From Coccinella septempunctata (lineage: Eukaryota; Arthropoda; Insecta; Coleoptera; Coccinellidae): a stretch of 64,000 nt of DNA. Below, piece by piece: positions 41,951-51,922 of the stretch. Position 1 is the stretch's first letter. Each line of letters begins with the position of its first letter. The stretch covers positions 21,698,001 to 21,762,000 of the forward strand of contig NC_058189.1 of assembly GCF_907165205.1 (NCBI RefSeq), read 5' to 3'. The notes beneath the pieces were generated by a model that saw only the letters and a program-made list of their open reading frames with translations, was not told the origin of the DNA and did not search any database. The translations under genes and the position numbers were made by a program.

Positions 41951-43157
41951 GCCTGTTTTCACCAACGATCCCTAAACAAGCTGCTACCTAAGTATTCCTT
42001 AGCTTTAGGGAGTGCCTAACTCTACCCATAATATAAATTCGTTTTCATCGTACAAAGGTACACTTTGTTAAGGAATACTTATCTAGGGAATGGGTAGGAG
42101 CTCGTAGCTACGAAATTTGGCTACGAGGGTACAGACGTAATGGTTCACCGAATCGCACGATTTTTTATGTCTTGCAAACAGATTTACGTTTATAATCTCC
42201 TGAAATATTCCAATGTCCTGGGTCCTATTTTTATTGTTTCCCTGTAATAAACATAAGGATCTGTGCTCGTGACATTGACCTGTCGTTGTAGTTTGACGTT
42301 AAAAATATTAATATTTTTGAGAGAAATTACGCCAGTATCTGGCTTTCAAATCCGAATAATCATGAAAAGAGAAAATACAAGTGAGCTTTTATAGAATACA
42401 TAGTACTCCGCTCTACACATACACTCTCCTACATAACACTGGATTATGTGATCTATCTAAAAACAGAAAGTGGAAGTGGATATCTTCGAAAAATGTTTCA
42501 AATTCATTTCATAATAAAGATCAGTACACACCAAATTCTTGGCAGAATTTTGACAAAGAGGTTAGATAAAAAAAGAAGTTACCTCGGGAGTTACCTATAT
42601 GAAATATTCCTAATGGAAAGATTCTTTTTGCGTATCGTAGACATGTCAAAATCCGCTGTCACTTTATTAGGGATTCGATAGGGGATAGACTTTCGGGCAT
42701 TTATAATTTAGGGTGTCATCTAGCACTTAAAGCTACATTCACAATCAATTCACGGGCCGAAGTGCACTTCGGCACGGAAGCTTAGCAGATGGCGTTCTCC
42801 GTTACCATTCACAATGAAATTCAAGACAAGATTTCTTGCAAGTTGCAAACTATCACTTGGGCAAAGAATTTCGTGCCGGCTATAGATGATGCTGATGCTT
42901 ATGTTTTGATCAGTTACATTTTTGATTCATTTGAGTATTTGGTTCCAAGAAATTTTCTCTCGAATTTCATTGCGAATGGTAACGGAGAACGCCATCTGCT
43001 AAGCTTCCGTGCCGAAGTGCACTTCGGCCCGTGAATTGATTGTGAATGTAGCTCTAGAGTTCCCTAAATGTTGGTGAAAACGAAATTGAAGCTGAGAGTC
43101 ACTTAAATGGGCTTAGGTATTCCTTAAAATTTAGGGATCGTTGGTGAAAACGGGCAT
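41951..43157. mobile_element. MITE of 1.2 kb carrying a second MITE
   Basis: GCCTGTTTTCACCAACGATC (41953-) and its inverse GATCGTTGGTGAAAACGGGC (to 43157) are terminal repeats, with further matches inward (CCTAA, AAGGAATAC). It interrupts the coding remnant of the DNA transposon, whose sequence resumes on both sides. The target duplication is unclear. Confidence 0.78.
42731..43053. mobile_element. Nested MITE with very long (over 80 bp) TIRs
   Basis: AGCTACATTCACAATCAATT... (42731-) recurs inverted ending at 43053, with near-perfect pairing for about 80 bp and weaker pairing to over 110 bp. Each arm itself contains the palindrome CCGAAGTGCACTTCGG. It lies inside the 41951-43157 element. Confidence 0.85.
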
Positions 43158-43440
43158 TTATACGTCTTCGAAAATAAAACGAATCGTGCCTCGTCAATTG
43201 ATTTTATTTTTCTCAAGACGTATAAATGGCAAACAAATTCTTGAACTCTATTTAACATATTATTTTGGTTGCTTTCAACTGCAAGTCCAAGGTCAGCGAA
43301 TGTTTTTTGAAAATCTTCGCTTTGCTTCATTATCTGCAGAGGTTTTTTTTACCTTTCTCATAAAAAGCTGGGTTAAAATCACGTCCAGTCAGAGCATGCA
43401 GTCCAGGAATAGCATTGCAAACAGAATTTCACAATTTTTG
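43158..43440 (-). pseudogene. Transposon protein remnant, middle piece
   Basis: The minus strand reads AIPGLHALTGRDFNPAFYEK in one frame and SEDFQKTFADLGLAVES, then FVCHLYVLRKIKSIDEARFV in another. The LPGLHAFTG-like and FVC.LY...SI.EARF patterns recur in a group of uncharacterised transposon-linked proteins. Stops and a frame change show decay. Confidence 0.6.
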
Positions 43441-43711
43441 ATGCATTCTTTTTTTTTTTTTTTTGGTGTAGCAGGGGGAAAATCTGCAAACAGACGAACA
43501 CACCCTCTGCTGAGGGGGAACAGTGTGGGGATTCTCACTCTCTGAGCTCGAGACCCACTAAAAACCCTTAACTGCTTCTTCATAGGTTCCGGGCATTTTG
43601 CCTATTAACCAGTTGACTCTTATGGTTTCTGGACTCTCACACGATCATAGTCGTGTTGATAGTTGTTTGCTGCCTATAGCTTTTATAGGTTAAGCTCTTC
43701 TTTGGTTACAT

Positions 43712-46401
43712 TTAAATCCTTAACTGATCTCTCGGTCTTCGGTGGTAGGTTCTTGACCTTCTAGCTTCTTCTGTTGGATCGTAGTCAACTAATCTTCGTA
43801 GTTCCTCATTTGGATGTTGTTTGGCTTTGTCGAATATCCTTTCCGCCTTTCTCTTCATAAATTCTGTAACTGGTTCCCATTCCAAGTCTTTGTAGATTTG
43901 TTTGTTCCTAACAAACCAGGGTACGTCCATCGCCATTCTAAGGAGTTTATTTTCAGTGGCCTGTATTCTCTTGATGTGGGTCTTGGCTGCGAAGCCCCAT
44001 GCCGCCGATCCATATGTGAGTTGTGGTCGCGCAATAGTTTTAATCATCGTCAACTTGATGTTCTTATTCATATGACTTCTTCTGCCTATGAGTGGATAAA
44101 GTTTACTCATTGCGGCTTTTGTTTTATCAACAGCACATTTGATGTGGTTTTTCCATGTAAGTCCTCTGTCAAGCGTCACTCCTAGGTATGTTGCTTCATT
44201 TTTCCATTCAACCTCTTGTCCATCAACTTCAAGGTTTTCTTCCATCCTCAATCTTCTCTTTTGCAGTAATATTGCTTGAGTCTTTCTTCCATTGATTTGG
44301 ATTTTCCATTTGATGCACCATTTGAGTAATTCATCTATGGCTTCCTGCAGTCTCCGGTGTATGATCTCTGGGCGTCGATGTCTGAACGCTATTCCTGTGT
44401 CATCTGCGTACAAGGTGAGCATATTCCTAGCATTCTTCGGGATATCATAAACGTATATTACGTAAAGCAGAGGTCCAAGTACCGATCCTTGAGGCACTCC
44501 CGCTTCCAATTGTCTGGTTTGAGAGGTTGCTCCATCTATCTTCACATAAAAGTTTCTATTCCTCAGATAGTTCCTTATAATCTTGCATAGCTTGGTCGAA
44601 TATCCTGCTTTTTTCATCTTGTAGATTAGGCCTTCGTGCCATACTCTATCAAAAGCTCTCTCGATATCCATCAGAACTAATCCTGTGGCCTGTTTTGTCT
44701 GCATTCCTTCGGTGACGTATTCTATGAGCCGTAGTAATTGGAGTTCAGTCGAGTGTTCTCGTCGAAATCCAAATTGTTCGGGTGGGATTATCTTCAACAT
44801 TTCTGTTTCCTCATTCAGCCTTTTGGCGATAACCCTCTCGACGACTTTTCCTAGTGCTGATAGTAGGCTGATTGGTCTATAATTTTGAGGAAATTTCCGT
44901 TCCTTTCCAGGCTTGTTGAAAACTATCATTTCTGCAGTTTTCCATCTCTTTGGGTAGTATTCGGTCCTCATCACTCCGTTTGTTATATTCGTCAAGGCTG
45001 CTATTCCTTTTCTAGGCAATTTCTTCAACATATAATTCGTTATCCTATCTTCTCCCGGTGCTTTCCGGTTTTTCAGTTTCATTATGATCTCTTTGATTTC
45101 TGTTGGTGAAGCCGGTTTTGGAATGATTTCGGTTTCCGGTGGTTCCATCATCAGTTCTTCGTTTGCCTCCACTTCTTCTTCTAGATCTTCATTGTCATCA
45201 TCATTTCTGTAATTTATTCTGGCTTCTCTCTCAATTGAGTCGGCAAGTGCTTCGGCTTTTTCAAGTCTCGTATATACCATTCCGTTTGCTCCATGCAGTG
45301 GAGGTATAACTGTCCGTTCTCGTCGTAAGCGTTTTGATCTATTGTATTCAGTTCCCTTAATCTCTGGTTCCATCTGTTATTACGCAGTTCTGTTAAAGCA
45401 TTTTTCAATATTTGACTATGCTTATTCAGTTTCTTCTTGTCTTCTTCTCTTTTTGTTGTTCTGTAGATTTTCCTGAGTCTTCTGTTCTTTTTTATAAGTT
45501 CCTTTATATCCCTTGGCGTATCTCCGTGTGAATGTTTCGGAATTGGTTTCCTTATTCTCTTGGTGCTTTCTTCATAGGCTTCTTTTATATGATTTTCCAA
45601 TTTTTCAACTGCTTCATCTAATTCATCCTGGGTGTTTATTTGGGGAATTTCCCTGATTTTCTCCTGCAGTAAATTCTTATATTTCTCCCAGTCTGTGCGA
45701 TCCTTGGTTTGTGTCTCTTCTTCGTTTCTTGGGCCATGTCCCACTATGAATTCTATGGGATTGTGGTCTGAAGTTCCGTGTTCTATTGTATCAATGCTGA
45801 TTTCTTCAGTGATGTCTTTCATTACGACAATGTCCAGTACATCGGGTAGTCCATTTACTCTTGGTATGTAGGTCGGTATATCAGGTCCTATCACAACTGC
45901 ATTAAGTTTTTCAGCATAAATCTTCAGTCTTCTCCCGTTTGTATTTTCCACCCTACTGTTCCATTCCTGCGATTTGCAGTTAAGATCACCAATTATGATT
46001 TTCGGGTGTCTTCCTTCTAGTAGCATTTTTAGATCCTCTTCCAGCATGTCCTTATCCGGTGATTTATAAGTTGAAATAATCTTCACTTGCCCTCGATTAG
46101 TATTCACAATAATCGATATTGCTTCTACTTCTTGTCCATTGAATATTTGGTCGAAATGGTGATCCATATTCCTTCTAGCCAGTATAGCAACGCCACCTGT
46201 GCTGTTAGGTCTATCATTTCTGTAAATATCGTAATTGGGAAATGCTATCCGAACGTTGGGGTTAAGTCTCGTTTCTTGGAGAGCTATGACATCCGGTCTC
46301 TTCTCTTCAATCAGTTCTTCGAATTCTGATCTGCGGGCTCTCAATCCTTCGACGTTCCAAGAGACGATTATGAGATTGTTCTTTATCGTCGTGTCAGCCA
46401 T
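43712..46401 (-). pseudogene. Jockey B copy 2 ORF2: AP endonuclease and RT, one frameshift
   Basis: ATG at 46401. The endonuclease (residues 1-230) keeps WNVEGLRARR, LQETRLN, GDLNCKSQEWN and the catalytic GTSDHNPIEF. At about 45335-45350 roughly 20 bp present in copy 1 are missing, shifting the frame. RT then reads open from 45373 to the end (553 codons): NYRPISLLSALGK, MDIERAFDRVWHEG, GVPQGSVLGPLLY, LYADDTGIA, TYGSAAWGFAAKTH. Apart from this one lesion ORF2 looks complete. Confidence 0.92.
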
Positions 46402-47795
46402 TAAATATTCTTAATAATTTGCTGCATCTTCTTCTCAATCTCTTTCTCCAGATTCTGCATCATCGTGCTGAGGAGGTTTTTCGTGAACTTATCCAGTTCC
46501 TCAGTGATTCCAGAAATTCCTTTTCTGGTTTCGGCTTTTTTGACGGTTTTTGCCTTCTCCGTCTTTTTCTCTGGTTTCTTCGTCTCTTTGACCACTTTGG
46601 TTGCAGTTTCCTGGGGTTTCTTCACTTCCGAAGAGTTTTGGGATGGCCTCGGTGTATTTTGTGTTGGCCTCGAGCTGGTCTGGTTCGATCTTGGCGATCT
46701 CTTGGTCTTTTTAGTGACCAATTTCCATTCGCTACATCCCTTGTAGCTAGCTGGATGTCCTTGCTCTCCACAGAGAACACAAGAGGCATTTCGCTCCTCG
46801 TTCTCCCTGGTAAGCGTACACTCCTTGGAGCTGTGATTACCGGAGCATTTCACGCACCTCCATGGAAAAGTGCACTTACTTTGGGCATGTCCATATCGCT
46901 GACAGCGGTAACATTGTCCAGGCCCAATCGTCCTTCTCTTAGGTTCAACAACACAGTTCATGTTGTAGAGCCTTTTCACCTCGAAGATACCCTTATTCTG
47001 GGTTTTAACCAGCAATAAGGGCATCGGCTGTTTTGTTTTATTTGAGGTCATCCTTATGACCTCAGCATCGACGATCCCTTGATCCTTGAGGTCGTCAAGG
47101 ATCGTCGGGATATCTGCATCCAGCGGTAGGTATCTCACTACCGCGTATATTTTCTTTTCTTCCTCCCGTTGAAGAGTGTAAAACTCCCTATTTATTTTAT
47201 GAAGGAAGTCCGTCATCCTTCTATGATCATCGGCGCTTTGTGGGACGATTCTTATACCGTCCTTTACTGTCGTCGCTCTTTGCTATTTAATACCGTTTCG
47301 CATTAGCGCGTTCGAAATTGAAGTCCATTCGGACGTACCTCTCAGGGTGACAGGGGGGATTTTTTCTTTTCTCTCCACTGGAGTGGTTTTCTCTTGGTCT
47401 GGGGTTTCCTAGACTCTTTTCTTGTTTGCATCTTCATTTGACGAGGAGCTATCCTTTCTCACTCTTTTGGCGGGTGGGGAAATTTTGGTTTGAGGGGTTT
47501 TGACCACCTCCATCTTCTGTTTTGGAACCGGTAAGTTCACTTCTTGGACATTTTTCAAAATAATGTTCTTCTTGAGTGCTTTGGAGTAACTTTCCTTATT
47601 TCCCTCCTGCAACTCGAGCCTCTCCCTGAGATTTTTAATCTCAGCAACTAAGCTAGATACGCATCTATCTAACTCATTCACCCTCGCTTTCAAACTTGCG
47701 TTCTCCTCTCTCAAAATATCGTGTTCGGACACGACATTAGCGATTTCTGGCGCGTCTTCTTCCATTACGGAATCGCAGTCCGAATGGTCAGACAT
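46401..47795 (-). pseudogene. Jockey B copy 2 ORF1 (Gag-like), broken
   Basis: ATG at 47795 (MSDHSDCDSVMEEDAPEI). The coiled coil and RKDSSSSNED segment are present, then a stop TAG (47409-47411) after ANKKRV and a frameshift near 47280. The C-terminal 271 codons (46401-47216) are open and keep all three knuckles (CYRCQRYGHAQSKC, CVKCSGNHSSKEC, CVLCGEQGHPASYKGC). Stop overlaps the ORF2 start as TAATG. Confidence 0.9.
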
Positions 47796-48074
47796 TTTAG
47801 AATCTAATTAATAATTACTTTGCTACTCAAAGAAATTGGAAATAAAATTTTTCAAGACAAAAGAAAAATGGCTAAGTTATATATTTTCTATACTATGAGA
47901 AAAATAAATCGACTCACCAGTGATATCCGTGGAACCAGCGATCTTGGAGGTGATCTGGACTCTACACTGAACACACTGAATTTGAACGAATTTCCGCTCT
48001 ATAACGCATACACTTATAGAACTTACAAAAAAAAACTTCGGAAGTTTCGTAGACGGAATCAAAAATTCCGTAGC

Positions 48075-48205
48075 TTCGCTAGTGTCAACTTTCACTTCGA
48101 CTTTCTCTTTTACAACACGAGAGATGACGTATCGCACTGCATCGCTAGTGTACACTTTCACTTCGACTTTCTCTTTTACAACACGAGAGATGACGTATCG
48201 CACTG
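48075..48205. repeat. Two tandem 66-bp units at the LINE 5' end
   Basis: TCGCTAGTGTxxACTTTCAC followed by TTCGACTTTCTCTTTTACAA and CACGAGAGATGACGTATCGC is repeated with a 66-bp period. Each unit has a TGACGTA element. Their position at the very start of the LINE suggests promoter monomers. Confidence 0.8.
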
Positions 48206-48307
48206 GTATCATTCAACACATCTACCTGCTTCAACGTCTCGAGGTTGAAAATGATGCATTCTACTGACATTAATCATCCTTTGATGATTCCTAGTCCCAA
48301 CTTCTAT

Positions 48308-48595
48308 CTACGCCCACTAATGCTGACTGACCAGCTGTGTCCCGATTGGACGTTGACTGACTATCATAATTTTGATTTACATACCAAAAAACAGAAGTTT
48401 ATAAAGTTTCAGCCTTGAGAAATTGATTTTATTATGTCGGTGATCACGACATGTTTGACCGTGCACCAGAGGCACATATTCTAACATCCACTTGACTAAC
48501 CGCAGCATTTTATTGTATATTATAATTGTAATCACCTGAGAAAAAACCAGGCTTAATAAATTCAGAGACTTTTTCTGGCTCTGCCTCTCCGTCTA
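48308..48595 (-). repeat. Right long TIR of the DNA transposon
   Basis: Inverted copy of 36245-36532. On the minus strand it has GGTTAGTCAAGTGG, AGTCAGTCAACGTCC and GGTCAGTCAGC in the same order. Confidence 0.75.
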
Positions 48596-48604
48596 TTGTT
48601 ACTG

Positions 48605-49310
48605 CATTATGTATCTACCAGCGGAATTCAAAAAACTGGAGGAACATTTCAACAGTTCTACCAAGAGTTTCAGCTCCAGATTGCAAAGAGCGATTGATGC
48701 CATTGGTATACCTCCATCCTTCAACCACCTGCAGGAAGATTTCTCGTCATTTAAAGAAAATATGGCTGCAGCACAAAATTAATTTCTGTCAATTTTGATG
48801 ATCGCATTGACGCATTGGAAAATGAATCAAGAAGGAATTGCATTCTTGTCCACGGTGTAGCCGAGACAAAGAGTGAGGTGCCTCTAGCACTCATCGAAAA
48901 TGTGATTAATACAATGAAACTTGAATCAGATCTCTCTACTGATACATGCGTGAATGATTTTAATCATTACGGTAGGCTTGTCAATGATAACATCACAAAA
49001 CCGAGACCCCTCTTGGTTACATTTACTAAATACAAATACGATGTGAGTACCATCTCTTTGCTGATGATTCGCAGATATATATTTATATTTCCGTTGAGAA
49101 TTTTGAGAGTTCTGTACGGATAATCAAGGAGGATGTAGCTCTCTTATCTGAAACGGCATCCAACTGTGGTCTTCTTCTAAATCCAGCAAAAACACAATCA
49201 ATAGTGATTGGCACTCGTAGATCTCTGAATAGGATCGATCCCTTGAGATCCGAGGTGAAAGTCAATGGAAATTCTATTACATATTTCCAAACCGTTTAAG
49301 ATCTCAGTAC
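48605..49310 (+). pseudogene. LINE remnant: ORF1 (FP25-like) joined to RT motif C
   Basis: The first part (48613-49045) reads FKKLEEHFNSSTKSF, a coiled coil, then ALENESRRNCILVHGVAET and KPRPLLVTFTKYKYD, the FP25-like esterase/RNA-binding region of several insect LINE ORF1 proteins. Directly after it, in another frame, comes EYHLFADDSQIYI, the RT catalytic motif, and GLLLNPAKTQSIVIGTRR. The endonuclease and most of RT are missing, so an internal deletion of over 2 kb joined the two parts. Confidence 0.65.
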
Positions 49311-50388
49311 CGCCTGCAGAAAGCGTTAAAATGTTAAATACTTGCACCCCAAGGGCGGCTCGTCAGAGGAGGCACGGGAGGCTAAGCCTCCTCATGAAGC
49401 TTAGAGCTAAAATACATTCACTTGAGGGCATGTCCTCATTTTCAGAAAGTTATTTCTATATGAATTTTCCGAACACCTGAACTAGATATTCAGATAAAAA
49501 TTAGTTCATTTTTCGGTCTTCCGCTCATAAAAAGCCAGCATACCAATCATACAATCAACATACACCGGCCGCGTCCGCGTTCGCCGCATCGAATGTAAAT
49601 ATTTCCTAGGACTGTCTATTCGGACGGAGGCTGTTGGGCCTGCTGCTTGCGTTGACAGTGCAACTCACGCATACCAAAGATTATAGAGTTAGGTTAGGTT
49701 AGGTTTATAGGCTTTATAATCTTTGACGCATACGTTCTTTGTACTCACATACTAGCCGAAAAAGAATTCAGCTGACTTACTGTACCACATAAAGTAAGTC
49801 AAGGGGTGTGTTCTGTACCATATTCGCCGTAAAATGTATGAGAGGAGGCACAGCTCCGCTGTTCTCCATCGATTCTTTCTTGCCGTCTTCGACTATATTT
49901 GCTTGATCTCCGGCGGTAGGGGCGTTGTCCAGCGTAGTTTGTTATGATTTCAATTTGAATGTAACGACTTCCTGGAGAACTTGAACTTCGGGAAATTTGT
50001 GATATATTCTTGATATATTAGGTTGTTTTGTTAGGGGTAAGTACTGACACGGATCAAAAAATAAAATGAAATCGAATAAACTGTATACGTTGTTAAAACC
50101 TTAAGACCTCCACCAAATTTAATTACACTAAAGTCTACCGAAAATCGCCAGAATAGAGGTTTCAGTGTTGTTTGGTACGATAAATGTGATTGGTTAACTG
50201 GATCGATCAAACGGGAAAAATTATTTTGCTGGTCTTTATGGCTTAAAACGGGGTTTTCAGATTTGAAAAATTTACCGCATTCTTTCGAAAGGCACAACAA
50301 GTCGAAGGAGCATATAGCATCCTCTTGCATTGAAAATTAGTCTTAGAACTGGCAACTTTTCATTATATTGAAAAGTATACTTCTTCTA
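49311..50388. other. Non-coding spacer with hAT-like sequence
   Basis: Contains CAAGGGCGGCTCGTCAGAGGAGG near 49347 (in parts) and an inverted GAGGAGGCACAGC near 49850, suggestive of an eroded hAT-type element, and a short TTAGGTTAGGTTAGG run at 49691-49706. Nothing else recognised. Confidence 0.35.
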
Positions 50389-51122
50389 TACAGGGTGTTT
50401 CCTAATAGAATGTCAATATATATAGGGGTGATTTTTGGGCGCATTTTAAGAAAAAAACTTCATATGAACATATGTCCCTCGATATGTCCTAAACGTCTTA
50501 CCTTTTGAGATACAGGGTGGCAATATTATCAAAAATAAGTCATTTATTATTAATATCTACAAAACCACTTCAGATATTTAAATGAAACTTGTCATATATG
50601 TGGAAGAAGCATTTTTTAATGTATAACTTTTTTTTTAATTTCCACCAGTGACGTTCGTACGAAATTTGACCTGCCTATTTTGGCAGACATTGATGGTACG
50701 CCACAGATTTTTCCTGAAATAAAAATTATTTTTGAAATTCCTAGTCATTTCTTACCAAAGTTGATCCCTTGATTTTTTTCAATCCGATGCACGGTTTCTG
50801 CTTATAAAAATAAAAAACGTTTTTCTGCATTGAAATAAATTAAAATTATGTATGTAAGTAAGAAAGAATTGTAATTTATCGTAGTGGGCTGTGGCAAAGA
50901 ATTTGATATTTCTGTTGTCAAGGTGGTTGTCATTATTTCGTGCAACAGTTCATCAGTCTTTAAATTCAGTTCTTCGCGTCTTATTTATTTTTGAAAACTT
51001 TACCACCCTGTATCTCAAAAGGTAAGACGTTTGGGACATATGTTCATATGAAGTTTTTTTCTTGAAATGGGCCCAAAAATCACTCCCATAAATATCGACA
51101 TTCAATTAGGAAACACCCTGTA
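50389..51122. mobile_element. MITE with about 125-bp TIRs, TA target
   Basis: TACAGGGTGTTTCCTAAT at 50389 and its inverse ending at 51122. The arms match for about 125 bp (both contain AACTTCATATGAACATATGTCC and CTTACCTTTTGAGATACAG) except for a 10-bp gap. Flanked by TA on both sides, as for Tc1/mariner-type insertions. No transposase. Confidence 0.82.
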
Positions 51123-51634
51123 TATTGACTGATAAGAGTTTGTTCCAACTGTCCTCGAAAACTTTTAGCCTCCTTAGCTCTCAAGACCACGAGCCGACAC
51201 TGTTGCACCCGACTTACTTAACTCCTGATGCTTTCTTCAACGATGAGTTGGTTGTGATGGACTGCTGAAGGGGCCCCGCTTGAAGATGGCAACTGCTGGC
51301 CGTATTGGAAGGGACGCTCCGAAGAGACCAAATCCCCTTTATGAGCACTTAACTGAACTAAAACTATGAAAGTACGTAAAATTCGTCTTGAACATATGTA
51401 TGGTGACTGAGGCACTTGATAATTGATCGAACGAGAACTCGTTCGTCGCATTCGACGGAGGCAATCGACTGGTTCACCGCTCGAAAACCAAAATCGTACT
51501 GTTTTTGATTATTGTCTTTTTGCCTTTTTCTCAAATAACAAACGTTTTCCTGCATATGTCGGTTTCACGTAAGGAAAGGTGCAAGTACGGGGGTCGTTGG
51601 TGAGTATTTGAACCACTTACGTGAATACCGAACA
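51123..51634 (-). repeat. Probable BEL/Pao 3' LTR (partial)
   Basis: On the minus strand TGTTCGGTATTCACG starts at 51634 directly after a G/C-rich GGGCCGGAA stretch, as at the 3' LTR start of BEL/Pao elements. The other end is not resolved because the MITE at 50389-51122 abuts it. No matching 5' LTR is in the window. Confidence 0.45.
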
Positions 51635-51774
51635 TTCCGGCCCGGGAATCCGGGAAAATGCAACAATGCATTTTTAAGGGGACCAGAAAAAAAAGAGAAA
51701 AAAAAAACATTAAATATGAAACGTCAATGCTGCACGCATCACACATAAATTTCGTCATTTCATGGTAGCGGACA

Positions 51775-51914
51775 AAGTTTCATCAGAGGGTGTTTCAATT
51801 CTCCAGAAGGAGTTTTAACAGTGGCCACCATCGGTATTCCGTCACGACCAGGATGAAGCTTTATGACACGAGCCAAAGCCCATTTACAAGGTGTTTTCTT
51901 CCTTAGCTGCCCGA
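51775..51914 (-). pseudogene. pol: BEL/Pao integrase C-terminal end
   Basis: The minus strand reads ALARVIKLHPGRDGIPMVAT, then VKTPSGELKHPLMKLCPL, the typical end of BEL integrase followed by a stop. It continues the integrase piece at 53799-54158, from which it is separated by the inserted hAT. Confidence 0.85.
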
Positions 51915-51922
51915 AAACTAGA

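Larger units (their letters stand above)
43449..48251 (-). mobile_element. Jockey-like LINE, family B, copy 2 (full length)
   Basis: Flanked by an exact 10-bp target duplication TGATGCATTC (43439-43448 and 48252-48261). It has a poly(A) tail (T run 43449-43464), a 3' UTR sharing about 130 bp with family A, ORF2, ORF1 and a 5' UTR ending with two tandem 66-bp units. It is inserted in the coding remnant of the long-TIR DNA transposon. Confidence 0.93.
36245..48595 (-). mobile_element. DNA transposon with about 290-bp TIRs, eroded and interrupted
   Basis: 36245-36532 and 48308-48595 are inverted copies of each other at roughly 90% identity. Each contains several GGTCAGTCA motifs. Between them a minus-strand coding remnant is split over 48262-48300, 43158-43440, 41690-41950 and 36892-37070. 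Jockey A copy 2, jockey B copy 2 and a 1.2-kb MITE account for nearly all of the remaining length. With these removed, about 1.8 kb of the parent element remains. The superfamily and exact ends are not determined, and no target duplication was resolved. Confidence 0.7.

Noticed and set aside
46419..47018. 199-codon plus-strand frame
   Set aside because: Antisense of jockey B copy 2 ORF1, whose zinc knuckles on the minus strand are unambiguous.
49691..49706. TTAGGTTAGGTTAGG run as a telomere
   Set aside because: Only three units, within otherwise ordinary interspersed sequence; such short runs are common in insect genomes.
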